Shown here one piece after another: positions 54,226-64,000 of a stretch of DNA of 64,000 bases. This DNA comes from Guillardia theta CCMP2712 (lineage: Eukaryota; Cryptophyceae; Pyrenomonadales; Geminigeraceae). The translations under genes were made by a program, and so were the position numbers. Position 1 is the stretch's first letter. Each line of letters starts with the position of its first letter. Under the pieces are notes generated by a model that was not told the DNA's origin, did not search any database, and worked only from the letters and a program-made list of their open reading frames with translations. The stretch lies in assembly GCF_000315625.1 (NCBI RefSeq), contig NW_005434632.1:420899-484898 (forward strand). Direction: 5' to 3'.

Positions 54226-55702
54226 GCACGAAGGAACGATTCAGGTGGAGTAGACAGTCCTTGTGGTGGTGGATGGGGTCTGGTTTTGGTTCTTCCTCCT
54301 AAGGAGGTCTCAAGAAGGAGTAAACGAAGCAGAAAGATACTGTTCGGGGGCGGGAAGGGCACGAGCAGGGCAGGGGGTCTGCACTACGTGCAAAGTACAA
54401 GGGATACAGAGGGAGGGGAAGGAGACAAGGCGGGAAATCGAAAAAATGTGTTTTCGATTAAGAAGCCCATTGAGTAAAAATCAAAAAGATTTTTTTTGAG
54501 GAACTCATAACGAAAAGATGTATTTTCAGGGAGTTGCATACAGCTGGAGGGACGTAATGGAACACCAAAGTGCATTTTCGCCTTTGCTCACCCCTTATTT
54601 TCCCACTTCTTATCAGGGTACTCTGGGGGGAGGTGGTCAAGGAAAGGGGCGTTGTTGGGACCACGAAGGATGGGTGGGGTCGACGCAAGGGAGGAGACTA
54701 CTTTGAACTATAAGGGTGGGGTAGACACAAGGAAAAGAAGGGGTAGTCTGATCGGTATCTGCGCACTGAGTGTGGAAGGAGGAAAGGGGGGTAGTAAAGC
54801 CACGAGCCAATTAAAAAATGTGTTGGAAGGCACTAGAATAAAATTGAAAAACATTCAACACCCCCACCCTACTCCTCCACCCCCTCCCTCAGCTACTTCA
54901 CCCCGCTCCCACCCCCCCTCCTAGTCTATTTAACCCCTCCTTGAGCATTTTAGGGAGGCGGCCCCAACTCGGAGAACCCCTCACAACCTGGCAAGGAGAC
55001 ACAATCGAGGCGGGCTCGATTTCAGATACATTGAGCTAAGTTTCAACCAGGGTCATCTTGAACCGGGTAGGGTGGATACTTGAAAGGGTGGGTGCAAAGA
55101 TTGAAAACAAGGGGTAGTGGTTAAAAAAATAGAGTTGCCGAGTTGGGGTAGTCCGCACAGTGATTCCTCGAAACATGTACAAGTTTTTTAATAATTGTAA
55201 CGAAACATGTACAAGTTTTTTAATAATTGTAGTGAACAGTACAAATTAGGCCTGTATAAACTTTCCTCTTCTAGAGAGTTTGTACACAATTCTATACTAT
55301 CAACAATTTGTCTCTAAAAATAGTCAATCACAACTTGATTTCTATCTATTTTTTAAAAATCAAAAGTACGACACTCATTTCACCAGTACTGTCTGCAAGA
55401 GTACTCATCCCTGAAAATCGTACCACAATAGGTTTGAAGCACAAATACGCCCCCGTCAGTTCTTCCTCCCTCCCGCCGGCGGTCAAACCTGACCCCTTGC
55501 TCCCTCCCGTCTTCATCCCTCTAGGCTCCGCGCATTTGCTCGGTCTCGTACGGTACGATCCTAGAGGCTCCCCATCCGGCCCTGCTCTGCAAACGGTACT
55601 CCGTATCTGTCACAGTGAAGCGCACAGTTCAGTCCTGCATCATTCACCCTACAGCCGTACCGTTGACTGAGTTAACAGTTCAGTTCGATCAGAGGTTGCA
55701 TC
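54226..55702. other. Long spacer with repeated G-rich/TTGAA motifs
   Basis: About 1.5 kb without a credible gene. 54600-54960 and 55050-55120 contain many copies of GGGGTAG, GGGTGGG and their complements ACCCC/CACCC next to TTGAA/TTCAA. It also holds the 32-bp tandem repeat at 55169-55232. Confidence 0.45.
55169..55232. repeat. 32-bp tandem duplication
   Basis: CGAAACATGTACAAGTTTTT and its continuation occur twice back to back, starting at 55169 and 55201, differing at the last base. It lies about 470 nt upstream of the His-rich protein. Confidence 0.9.
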
Positions 55703-56050
55703 ATGAATCATGGGCATCTTGAGGTTAACCCCAAGCTGGACGAGTTGATGCACCGGTCTGACGGAGAGACCCTAGGACGGCACATCGACGAGGCCTCCCA
55801 ACTAGGTTCAGATCTTCTCCGTAAGTCCCAAGCCCCACGCCATGGGCATTCGTATCACCCCGAGGCAGTGGTGGTGAAGGCAGCTCATGAATACACTAAA
55901 ATGGTCCACCGCGACCTGGATTATCTTGCCACGGAGCTCCAATCGGAGCACCACAAAACCAAAGATTCGCTTCCTCTTCATGAGCGCGATCACAAGAGTG
56001 GTCATGGCCATCAGCATGGCCATCACAATCAAGAACACCAGCCAACTGAG

Positions 56051-56083
<33 letters not shown>

Positions 56084-56287
56084 TCATCAAGTCATGATCA
56101 TGTTTCAGATCGTGTTGGGAAGGTCGATTCTCTCTGCTCTAGGAAAATCCATGTTTGGACAGGACACCATCAGGGTGGACAGCAGGTGGCAACCAGTTCA
56201 GAATCTGTCAATTTTGGAGAAAAGCCCATTGAGCTGGTGGACAAATTCTACTACGACCGTGACGACATGGTTGAAAGGCTGATGTGA
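55703..56287 (+). CDS. Histidine-rich small protein
   Basis: Single exon, 194 residues. The N-terminal half is helical (MNHGHLEVNPKLDELMHRSD, LGRHIDEASQLGSDLLRK) and holds HSYHPEAVVVKAAHEYTK, shared with the 51498 protein. The centre is His-rich: GHGHQHGHHNQEHQPTEH, then a run of about eleven His encoded by CAT repeats (56050-56082), then SSSHDH. The C-terminal ~50 residues are ordinary (KPIELVDKFYYDRDDMVERL). Such His clusters often bind Zn, Ni or Cu, but a metal-storage or metal-sensing role is only an inference. No signal peptide. Confidence 0.65.
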
Positions 56288-56953
56288 AACAGGCAGGATT
56301 GATTCCTGGATTGTGCCCTCTTGCTTGAGATGTTTGTTCTTCTTGGAGAGCAAGTGAGGTGACTGAGTGACAGATCCTTGCATGTTTCTCGAAGTTTTGA
56401 TCGCCACAGAGTGCGGAGGAGCTCTCAACCAAGATCATCGTTGAGTTTAGAGTCCAGTCTGGTGTTGCAATGAATTCTGGATTCTTGACAGAAATGTTTG
56501 CGATATTCTAGTCTTACACAAAAATGAATAAATGTTGAGATTCCCCATTACATTTCTTTCACGGGTTGAAAGGACAAGTAGCTTCTGATAGGTATTTTGC
56601 ACATTGTTCCGGTGATCCAACGTAGAAAATCTAACACACTAGTCAGACTTTGATGGTCGGTATTGGCACAAATTCTGTTACGCACCTCGGCAAAGTTTCC
56701 TGGCCAGTACCTGCATGCTGTAGTCAGCATCGATTGTACTCTATGTTGGCATACAAGGAGCGTGGATAGATGAGTGAAGTCAGCCTATGGCGAGCTGCCT
56801 GCCGTGTGGTATATCAGAGAGGAGAAACGTTAGTCGCCGGACGGTATGTAAGGAGAGGAATGGGGAGCATTACCAGCCGGGTAACGAGGCTTCTGAGATG
56901 TTGAGCGTGCAGCAAGTGACCCTGCAAGCAAGGCGCTCACTGGTATGCATGGT
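56288..56953. other. Spacer between convergent genes
   Basis: About 665 nt carrying the 3' ends of the His-rich gene (+) and the RRM-CCCH gene (-). AATAAATG at 56527-56534 could serve as a polyadenylation signal for the His-rich gene. No credible reading frame. Confidence 0.4.
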
Positions 56954-58220
56954 CTAGTTGCTCACAAGGCCATGCACCTTGAGCTCGCGTATCTCCCCCG
57001 ATGCCTCGTGGCAAGCACGGCCATCCCTCCACAGGGCAACCCTCTCGGCACTCCAATGCAAGGTGCCTTGTGCTTGACCCCAATCCTGATCTGATGAGCG
57101 GTCGTCGTCGCTGGAATCATCCGAACTCCCCGAGGAGCTCGCTGATGTCTGCTGCTCTTTCTGTTGCTTTGTCAGATGTCTTGATTTCTGTGCAGAACGA
57201 CTTGACTTCTTGTCTCGGTCCTCAGGATCTGCCAAGCAAACGCACAGAATGCAACCTGATGGATCGAATTGACCGTAGCTGAACATTGTGAACAAGTCTG
57301 CGATCGGGCTTTTCTCTACACGTCTGCGGCCTGCAGCAAGGGTGCAGCAATAATCCAGGTACACAAGTCCAAATCTGAGGGATGGAACAGAGTCTACGAA
57401 TGCCCTCACACTCCCGTGAAACACTGTACAAAGATTGGACCCACAAATCTTCAAATATGTTTCTGTGCAGTTGTTGGGCACGAAAATTTCTTCTTTGCAG
57501 CTTCTCTGATCAGAGCTAGAGAGAGCTCTCACTGAGTTGCAGGACGCACCATCCAGAATCAGCATCTTCTTGTTTTGCACTGTTCTGGACAGCCTGACAA
57601 GGATTTCATTGACAGCCGTCTTGTGTATGGCCGACTCCCGCGAGCTCGAGAAAGTGTCCTTGCGTGTGAGCCATCGATATCTGGACGGGACTTCACAGAA
57701 AGGAACCATTTCATGTCTGAAGCTGCAAAACTCTCCTCTACTACAGAATCCTCCTGACACTACCCAATCCCAGCACATGTCCGAAAAGAGCTTCCCAGAA
57801 CGTGAGAGCTGTTCATCCATGGACCTTTTGAGCCCGTTGTGCCTCTCACGCAGCAAGTGCGAAGCATGCTTCAGTTCCTTCTGCTCCACCCTATCGACCA
57901 GGAAGTGCAGGAGCCTCCTGACCTCTTTCTCGACATAGGCCGGATTCCGAGGATCCTCCTTGAACTTCTGCTCCTCAGATGCAGGAAAGCCGAAGTTCAT
58001 CTCGACATTCTTCCCTCGGATCACCACTGGATCGCGCCTGTTTGCTTCGACCATGGCCCTTGCTTCCACCGCGGCCCCCATCTCGACTATCGCTGTTCCG
58101 AACCCATACCAGATCCTTACCGAGAGCACCGAGCCGAACTTGGAAGCACAGTCAGTGATGTCGACCTTGCTGGTTTTCTTGTGCATCCTCTTGATATGAA
58201 CTATGCAGCCAGTTCGCTCT

Positions 58221-58261
<41 letters not shown>

Positions 58262-58336
58262 TGGTTCAAGACCATTGCAAACACCATCTCGGCTCTCCAT
58301 CTCATGCTCCAGCCCCTTCCCAGCGGGCGGATGCAT
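56954..58336 (-). CDS. RNA-binding protein with RRM, CCCH finger and Rossmann-like domain
   Basis: Single exon, 460 residues. After a GQ dipeptide repeat (EPGQGQGQ..., residues ~25-40) comes an RRM-like fold: GCIVHIKRMHKKTSKVDITD, ASKFGSVLSVRIWYGFGTAI, ARAMVEANRRD, VEMNFGF. Then a helical linker and a CCCH zinc finger, CWDWVVSGGFCSRGEFC followed by SFRH (C-x9-C-x5-C-x3-H). The next part resembles a methyltransferase-type Rossmann fold: KKMLILDGASCNSVRALSS, EEIFVPNNC, FGLVYLDYCCTLAAG. The C-terminus is Ser/Asp-rich (SGSSDDSSDDDRSSDQD). It may be a nuclear RNA-processing or RNA-modifying factor; the methyltransferase reading rests on pattern only. The ATG is 5 nt from that of the divergent piggyBac-derived gene; a later ATG (58300) is also possible. 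Confidence 0.6.
58222..58262. repeat. Hexanucleotide repeat (CTGTCC)n inside coding sequence
   Basis: About seven units of CTGTCC on the plus strand. In the minus-strand gene it encodes the Gly-Gln dipeptide tract near the N-terminus of the RRM-CCCH protein, so length changes would stay in frame. Confidence 0.9.
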
Positions 58337-58341
58337 CGCAC

Positions 58342-60664
58342 ATGCGGGTCGCAGCCCTCATACCGCACGCTACCGCTGCCGAACTGCTGCCGGAGAACAT
58401 GGGGGGTTCAGAGGCGGTGGAGGGGCATGAGGAGGCGGGAGGCGGCGGCGGGAGCGACCAGCCCGTGCTTGAGATGGGGCAGATCATACAAGTGAAGAGC
58501 AAGACCCTCGGACGGTTCAAGGAGGTGAGGGACATCCTGATGGGTGAGCACAGGAGCGAGTGGAACCAGGTTGTGGTGCAAGGGATGGTGACCGGGAAGG
58601 TGAAGAACGACAAGTACATCGTGGACTGGAACATCTCGGGTCAGAAGGTCAGGCTCTGTGTCAAAGGACACGTGCTAGCTAGGAAACGACTCTACGACGC
58701 GTCCTCCGCCTCGCTGAATCGAAGTGCAGGGCAGAACGCGCAGGCTGGTAGCGACGATGGGAGCACTGGGATGGTGGGGGCGGACCCTGAAGATGACGCT
58801 TCTGTAGGCGACGAGCACGATACCATACCGGCAGAAACTGTGAGTGCCCTGCAGTGCGACTCTGCGGATGAAGCGCTACAATGGGATGCTTGCGAAAACG
58901 GGGTCCAAACCGACCAACGCAGGGCCCTGGGGTTTGAGTTTGCCACCACCACCTTCAACTGGCCGGAGTCCATGCGGTCTGCTGATCCGAAGACTGAGTT
59001 TGACTGCTGGAAACTGATGTTTCCCTGGCAATTCTTCTTCGGCAAGAGTAGGAAGAATGGGTCCTGTCTCCAATGGACGAATGACAGCTTACCAGCTACT
59101 GTGGACCCTTTCACCGAGTGTGAATTCCTGCAGTATCTTGGTGTTGTCTACACTAAAGCTCTCTTTCCTAAAGGGAATTTCTTGCACTTGTGGGGGTCCG
59201 GCAATGGAGAACTGATTCGAGCCCCTGATCTGGGTACAAGGTACAAGGTGTCGCAGGATCGCTTTGAGCTCTGGGTGAAGCATGTCAAATTATGCTCCCC
59301 AGAGTACGAGAACGGTCACGAGAGTACAGAATGCATGTATCCGTTGATAGATGCATTCAATCGTAACAGAGTACAGAGCATTCGTGCTGGAACTGAGCTG
59401 TTTGTGTTTGAAGACGTCGATCTGCGCAGCATCTCCAATGAGGTAAGCAGCCTTTTATTGCTGGGAAAGTCTGTTGAATCTGATTGGTCTGCAGTATACA
59501 AGTAGAAGTCGCTCTACTTTGAATGGGGCAGCAAGTATCTGTAAGAGAGCTGGTATCGAATACACGAAGCTTGCAGAGTGTACCTTTGGGATTACACTTG
59601 CGTTGGAACCCAGGCGGGAGCTGGGCATGGAGTTGGATGTCAGCAGCAGCGCTGCTACACTCATCAGCGTTGCAAAAAAATATCTTGACAAAGGACATGT
59701 CATACACGGGAGCTCGGGGTTCTCATCAGTCGTGATTGCAAAGGCGCTGCTCTCGCGACAAACGTTTTTCACGGGGTTGCTCAGAAAGTCTCCGCCAGGC
59801 TTCCCGAAGAAGTTTTTGAAGGCTGACGCTGAGGCCTCTGGCGAACAGCAAGGAGCTACCAGAACCGCAACGGCCCAAGTTGAGCTGCAAGGCAAGATGC
59901 GACTTATCTATGGCCATGGCTGGATCGAGAGCGGACTGTCAGGCAAGGAGAAGAGACTTCTGGTTTCTACATGGAACACAACAGACAAGTCAGAAGTTCG
60001 CAGCGAGGACTCTGTCAGTGCAAGGAAATCAGGAGCTGACTCGTGGCAAGCACCCGCATCGAAAGTCATGTCGTCATACTTCACGGCAGCGACCAAGATC
60101 TACCTTAGCAAGCACAATGATCAGGATGAGCTGGAGCAGGAGAGCTCGATTGGGAAGCAGAATTGTCAGCTGGCCATGTTGTGCGACGTTCTCAGAACAA
60201 TGGAACTGGACGCTTTCAAGGTTTACTGTGCCTCCAACCCTTCCGGTGGTCCCGTTCGACACATTGTGTACACTGAAGCGCTCTGTACGCAACTCTTGAC
60301 CAGCGGGACTGATAGCAGTCACAGTCAAGGCAAGGCGAACTCAACTTGTGACGGGGGAGTCTCACAGATCATGGATATCGATGATTCAGGTGATTCGTCC
60401 AAGGGCATACACACTTTGGGGTTGGTGAATGACCATGTCATCAAGTGGAACTTGAGAACTTCTCAATCCTTCGATGAGAAGCGGGCCATCAGAGTCAGAT
60501 GTAGAGTATGTAAGGGAAGCAATGGCTTAGGATCTCTAACGACATGTTGTTGCATATGTTGCAGCGAGAAGGATCGCAACAAACGGCCTTATGGATTGTG
60601 TGGGCCGACCACACGCAGGAAATGTTATTCAGAACATGTGAAGCAATTTCAGAAGAAGGGTTGA
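58342..60664 (+). CDS. piggyBac transposase-derived protein, catalytic residues lost
   Basis: Two exons, 58342-59442 and 59499-60664, joined in phase 0 across a short intron. The N-terminal part has an SH3/Tudor-like stretch (VVQGMVTGKVKNDKYIVDW). From about residue 200 it follows the DDE_Tnp_1_7 layout: CEFLQYLGVVYTKALFPKGN, YKVSQDRFELWVKHVKLCS, YPLIDAFNRNRVQSIRAGT, then LFVFEDVDL where transposases have (I/V)DE. Later, HVIHGSSGFSSVVIAKALL stands where piggyBac has the DN(F/Y)FTS motif, followed by TGLLRKSPPGFPKKF. Thus the first Asp is replaced and the second is absent. The C-terminus has a Cys-rich finger (CRVCKGSNG, CCCICCSEKD, CGPTTRRKC) as in piggyBac. The frame is intact over ~755 codons, which suggests a domesticated host gene. 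An alternative start is the Met at 58399. Confidence 0.75.
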
Positions 60665-62499
60665 TGAATGAATAAACAGCCGATTTTGAAGCCGTGAAAC
60701 CTTTTTAAGCCTGGTAGCCTGGCCGTGGTGTGCCAGCCCGGCGCCCGGCCGGGATCATGGCAAGCCTGAAGTGCACTGTTACTATAGTACGGTACGCGGT
60801 ACTGCGTACCGCGGGGGCGGGCGGGCAGGTGACCGCCCGGGGATCATCGGCCGCTCGGCGGGCGGCGGCCGGGGGCGCGGGCGGCGGGACTCCGTGACGG
60901 CGTCTCCTGGGCCCCGGCGCCGCGCGCCGGCGGCCCCCCGCGCGGCCCCGGGGGTTGAACGGTCCGGTCCGGCGCCGGCCCCCGACTGCGCCGGGCGGCC
61001 GGGCGGGCTGCCAGTGCCAGGGGCCCGGGGGGCCGCCCCCACATCGCCGGAAGTTCGGAACCTGTCACGGTCGGACCGTAGCAAGATCCGGGATGCCAGT
61101 GCCACACTGTTACGGTACCGGGCCCGCTAGCCGCTTCAACATCAGACGGTAATTGAAGGGCCTCGCCCCCCCGGCCCTCACGGAGTCACGGTCACGGGTC
61201 ACTCAGTGCCAGTGCAGCCTCCGAGCCCGTGCGGCGGCGGCGATCGGCCCGGCCCCGGGCCGGATGGTACGGTCGGCAATTCGATCTCGGAGTCAGTGAT
61301 CGGAGGTGACTCAGGCCGGGCTGAACCGGGCTGGCGGAGGCTCGCCGCGGGCCCGGCCCCCCGCTGGCTCCGAGGCTGGGCCCGGGCCGGGCCGATCACG
61401 GCTGCCTCAGTGCAGTGCTTCCGTGACTGCGATTCAGAGCTCGGCCGCCCGGGCCCGGCCGGAGGTGCCCTGAGGCGCACTCATTCATAATTGAATCACA
61501 AAAATAGCAACGCGGCCATTTGGCCGGTTATAGGAAACCTAAGGACCGGTCATAGCATTTGAATTCTGGTCCACTATTCAAGTAGACCACTTCGTAGGAA
61601 GTATAGGAGCAGACATATAGAGATGTCCATCGCCCTAGGACCAATTTGAAACGGTTTGTGTTTTGTCGAGCAGAGACGGGTGGGGTGATTCTGCAATATG
61701 GGTGATGCGCTCCAGGGGTAGTAACCCCTACCTACTCTCTCATGATTCACCATGGTACAAAGACCTACATTATGGTAGCGACAAGGGCTACCGAGAAATT
61801 AGTGGGTAGGTTGAACTTTTTGATAGGGGTAGGGTAGGGGAGAGTGCTATAAAAAATCTCAGAGCTCTACATGTTGCGGGAGGTGCAGATGTAGCACGGT
61901 TCATGATATGCTGGACGGGACAGGGAGGCGAAAGGTCGGGGTGGGGCAGGGAAAGGACAGCGGAGAAGAGGAGAAGAGAAAGCTCTCAGTGTGAACCGGT
62001 TACACAATTTATGGACTTGATGTGATGTGAAACAAACGGGGAAAGTTTGGGTGAACAGAAGCAGTGATGTTTGTACGTGAAAGAAAAATCTCTCGTTGGA
62101 ATGCGATCACAAACAGGGGATAAACAAGTATGAACAAGTATGCCTTAGGATGCAGACGAAGGTTAAATCGTACAAGAAAGCTCGATAGAGAAAACAAAAG
62201 ATCAAATTCATGCTCCCAGTGGGAAGTAGGAAGGACTGTCATAATTTTAGAAAAGCATAAGGTATGGTTATATAGTGTATCTGGATGTGAATAGATGATA
62301 CGATTGCAAAATCTGACGCCTGGAAATGAAGACTAAGCGAGAAACTCATGACCGTGTGAAATGCCTCAAATGTAAAAAAGTCCACGATAACAAGACGATT
62401 GCAATCACCCATGAAAAAACTATGTATTTTGTACAAAAATTCAGCAACCCACAAACGCAAGAATTCGGTTCCATCATACAATTGCATCCGTCATGCTGC
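60665..62499. other. GC-rich island then AT-rich spacer
   Basis: 60720-61480 is very GC-rich with repeated GGCCCGGGCC-like blocks. Open frames on both strands there are composition artefacts (Arg/Pro/Gly/Ala-rich). 61500-62490 is AT-rich; GGGGTAGTAACCCCTACC at 61715-61732 and TTGAACTTTTTGATAGGGGT with GGGTAGGGG at 61812-61843 belong to the recurring spacer motif. No gene recognised. Confidence 0.45.
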
Positions 62500-62502
62500 T
62501 CT

Positions 62503-63381
62503 CTGCGTTTCTTCGTTTTGTTTGCGTGTAGAGGCTCGACCGTGGAGCACAAGGCTTGCGGAGGCAGTGACCACACAGGAGGAACACCTCAATGAGTGGG
62601 AGTAGGCAGGGTCAGGTTTGGGAACTTGCTTCTTGTCAGAGTGAATGGTTGTCAGCTTTGCAGACGAATAACTCGTTGATCATCTGTATGTGAATCTCTC
62701 GTGCATGGTAGGAGTGCATCAGGTTTGGGGGGACTTGCTTTCTGCGTTTCTTCGTTTTGTTTGCGTGTAGAGGCTCGACCGTGGAGCACAAGGCATGCGG
62801 AGGCAGTGACCACACAGGAGGAACACCTCAATGAGTGGGAGTAGGCAGGGTCAGGTTTGGGAACTTGCTTCTTGTCAGAGTGAATGGTTGTCAGCTTTGC
62901 AGACGAATAACTCGTTGATCATCTGTATGTGAATCTCTCGTGCATGGTAGGAGTGCATCAGGTTTGGGGGGACTTGCTTTCTGCGTTTCTTCGTTTTGTT
63001 TGCGTGTAGAGGCTCGACCGTGGAGCACAAGGCATGCGGAGGCAGTGACCACACAGGAGGAACACCTCAATGAGTGGGAGTAGGCAGGGTCAGGTTTGGG
63101 AACTTGCTTCTTGTCAGAGTGAATGGTTGTCAGCTTTGCAGACGAATAACTCGTTGATCATCTGTATGTGAATCTCTCGTGCATGGTAGGAGTGCATCAG
63201 GTTTGGGGGGACTTGCTTTCTGCGTTTCTTCGTTTTGTTTGCGTGTAGAGGCTCGACCGTGGAGCACAAGGCATACGGAGGCAGTGACCACACAGGAGGA
63301 ACACCTCAATGAGTGGGAGTAGGCAGGGTCAGGTTTGGGAACTTGCTTCTTGTCAGAGTGAATGGTTGTCAGCTTTGCAGT
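62503..63381. repeat. Minisatellite/satellite array, 239-bp unit, about 3.7 copies
   Basis: Units begin CTGCGTTTCTTCGTTTTGTT at 62503, 62742, 62981 and 63220, a constant 239-nt period. Copies are almost identical (e.g. AAGGCTTGCGGAGG, AAGGCATGCGGAGG, AAGGCATACGGAGG). The last unit is cut after GTCAGCTTTGCAG. No frame is open through a full unit, so it is not a protein repeat. Confidence 0.95.
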
Positions 63382-63851
63382 TATTCAACTTTTCTCCTTT
63401 TTTTTATTTGGTTTGCTCTTATGGTTTGGTTTTTATTTGTTTGTTTTTTTCTTTTTTGGTTAACAACAAGGTTTTCCTTGTTGTTTTTTTTGACTGGACG
63501 TTGGGTCTTCACCATCTTCAATGATGGCAGTCTGCTTGCTTCTTTGTTTTCTTATTTGTTTTTTCCTGAGTCGCAGGTGGTGTGGCTTGCTTTTTACTGG
63601 GTTTGTCTAGTTTCTTTCTCATTCTCTTTTCGTTCTCTCAAGTCTCTGGTTTACTGGTTTTTCATCGCAATCTCATGTTTACTATCTTGACAACACCTTT
63701 TGTAACTTTGCAGAGGTGAAAGCATCGGAATAAACTTTACGTTTCATTCCTGTGTCAACACATTCTTTCTATTCCTGCTCTAGTTTCTCGTCTCCTTCAT
63801 CGAGTTGCTCTTACCTTGCCTCCTTCTTGTGCCTCAAAACGTATTTCTGTC
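63382..63851. other. T-rich unique sequence between array and microsatellite
   Basis: Very T-rich (TTTTTTTTATTTGGTTTG, TTTGTTTGTTTTTTTC). A 125-codon plus-strand frame (63313-63690) is a Phe/Leu/Val-rich product of this composition that begins inside the 239-bp repeat, so I do not call it. Confidence 0.5.

Positions 63852-64000
<149 letters not shown>

Noticed and set aside
60771-61490. Overlapping open frames on both strands in the GC-rich island
   Set aside because: Arg/Pro/Gly/Ala-rich products open on both strands at once; a GC-composition effect with no motif.
62503-63381. CRISPR-like array
   Set aside because: The 239-bp units are contiguous with no unique spacers; this is a eukaryotic tandem repeat.
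63313-63690. 125-codon Phe/Leu-rich frame
   Set aside because: It starts inside the tandem repeat and is T-rich throughout; composition alone explains the membrane-like product.

Overview
The window reads as nuclear DNA of an intron-rich eukaryotic alga with a red-type secondary plastid, most likely a cryptophyte such as Guillardia theta. Three predicted proteins (DUF1279 protein, ISE2-type helicase, RAP-domain protein) start with a signal peptide followed by phenylalanine, as in bipartite plastid leaders of cryptophytes and relatives. Introns are GT-AG and often only 45-60 nt. Flagellate-alga families are present (RWP-RK, Rh-type ammonium channel, EDM2-like chromatin protein). The species is an inference.

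Layout. 0-10 kb: plastid DUF1279 protein (-), a long secreted beta-helix/EGF protein (+), a small secreted repeat protein (+), an RWP-RK transcription factor (-). 11-20 kb: a 15-exon cysteine desulfurase/selenocysteine lyase-like gene (-), a BAH + EDM2-like methyltransferase-fold gene (+), a small membrane-anchored protein (-), and a 250-nt CAA microsatellite. 20-29 kb: a non-LTR retrotransposon (-) with a restriction-like endonuclease, a transcription factor with two Zn2Cys6 clusters (+), a decayed coding region, and a Ty3/gypsy reverse transcriptase remnant. 29-38.6 kb: an Rh-family channel (+) and a long plastid DExH helicase of the ISE2 class (-). 38.9-41.8 kb: two near-identical RWP-RK genes in opposite orientation, bracketed by internally deleted copies of the retrotransposon seen at 20-24 kb. 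41.8-50.4 kb: a Cys-rich receptor-like membrane protein (-), a plastid RAP protein (-), a short secreted or plastid protein (+). 51-64 kb: two paralogous small proteins (one His-rich), a DUF4215-containing type I membrane protein (-), a head-to-head pair (RRM-CCCH-Rossmann protein and a piggyBac-derived protein lacking catalytic residues), a GC-rich spacer, a 239-bp tandem array, and a CTGT microsatellite at the edge.

The genes are not an operon; each appears to be an independent unit. Themes are plastid RNA metabolism (helicase, RAP protein), nitrogen (Rh channel; RWP-RK factors, which in plants and algae often act in nitrogen response or gamete programmes), chromatin and transcription, and mobile-element turnover. 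The most unusual items are the RWP-RK inverted pair with a sharply bounded tract of near identity, the double Zn2Cys6 factor, the BAH-EDM2 fusion, and the piggyBac-derived gene.
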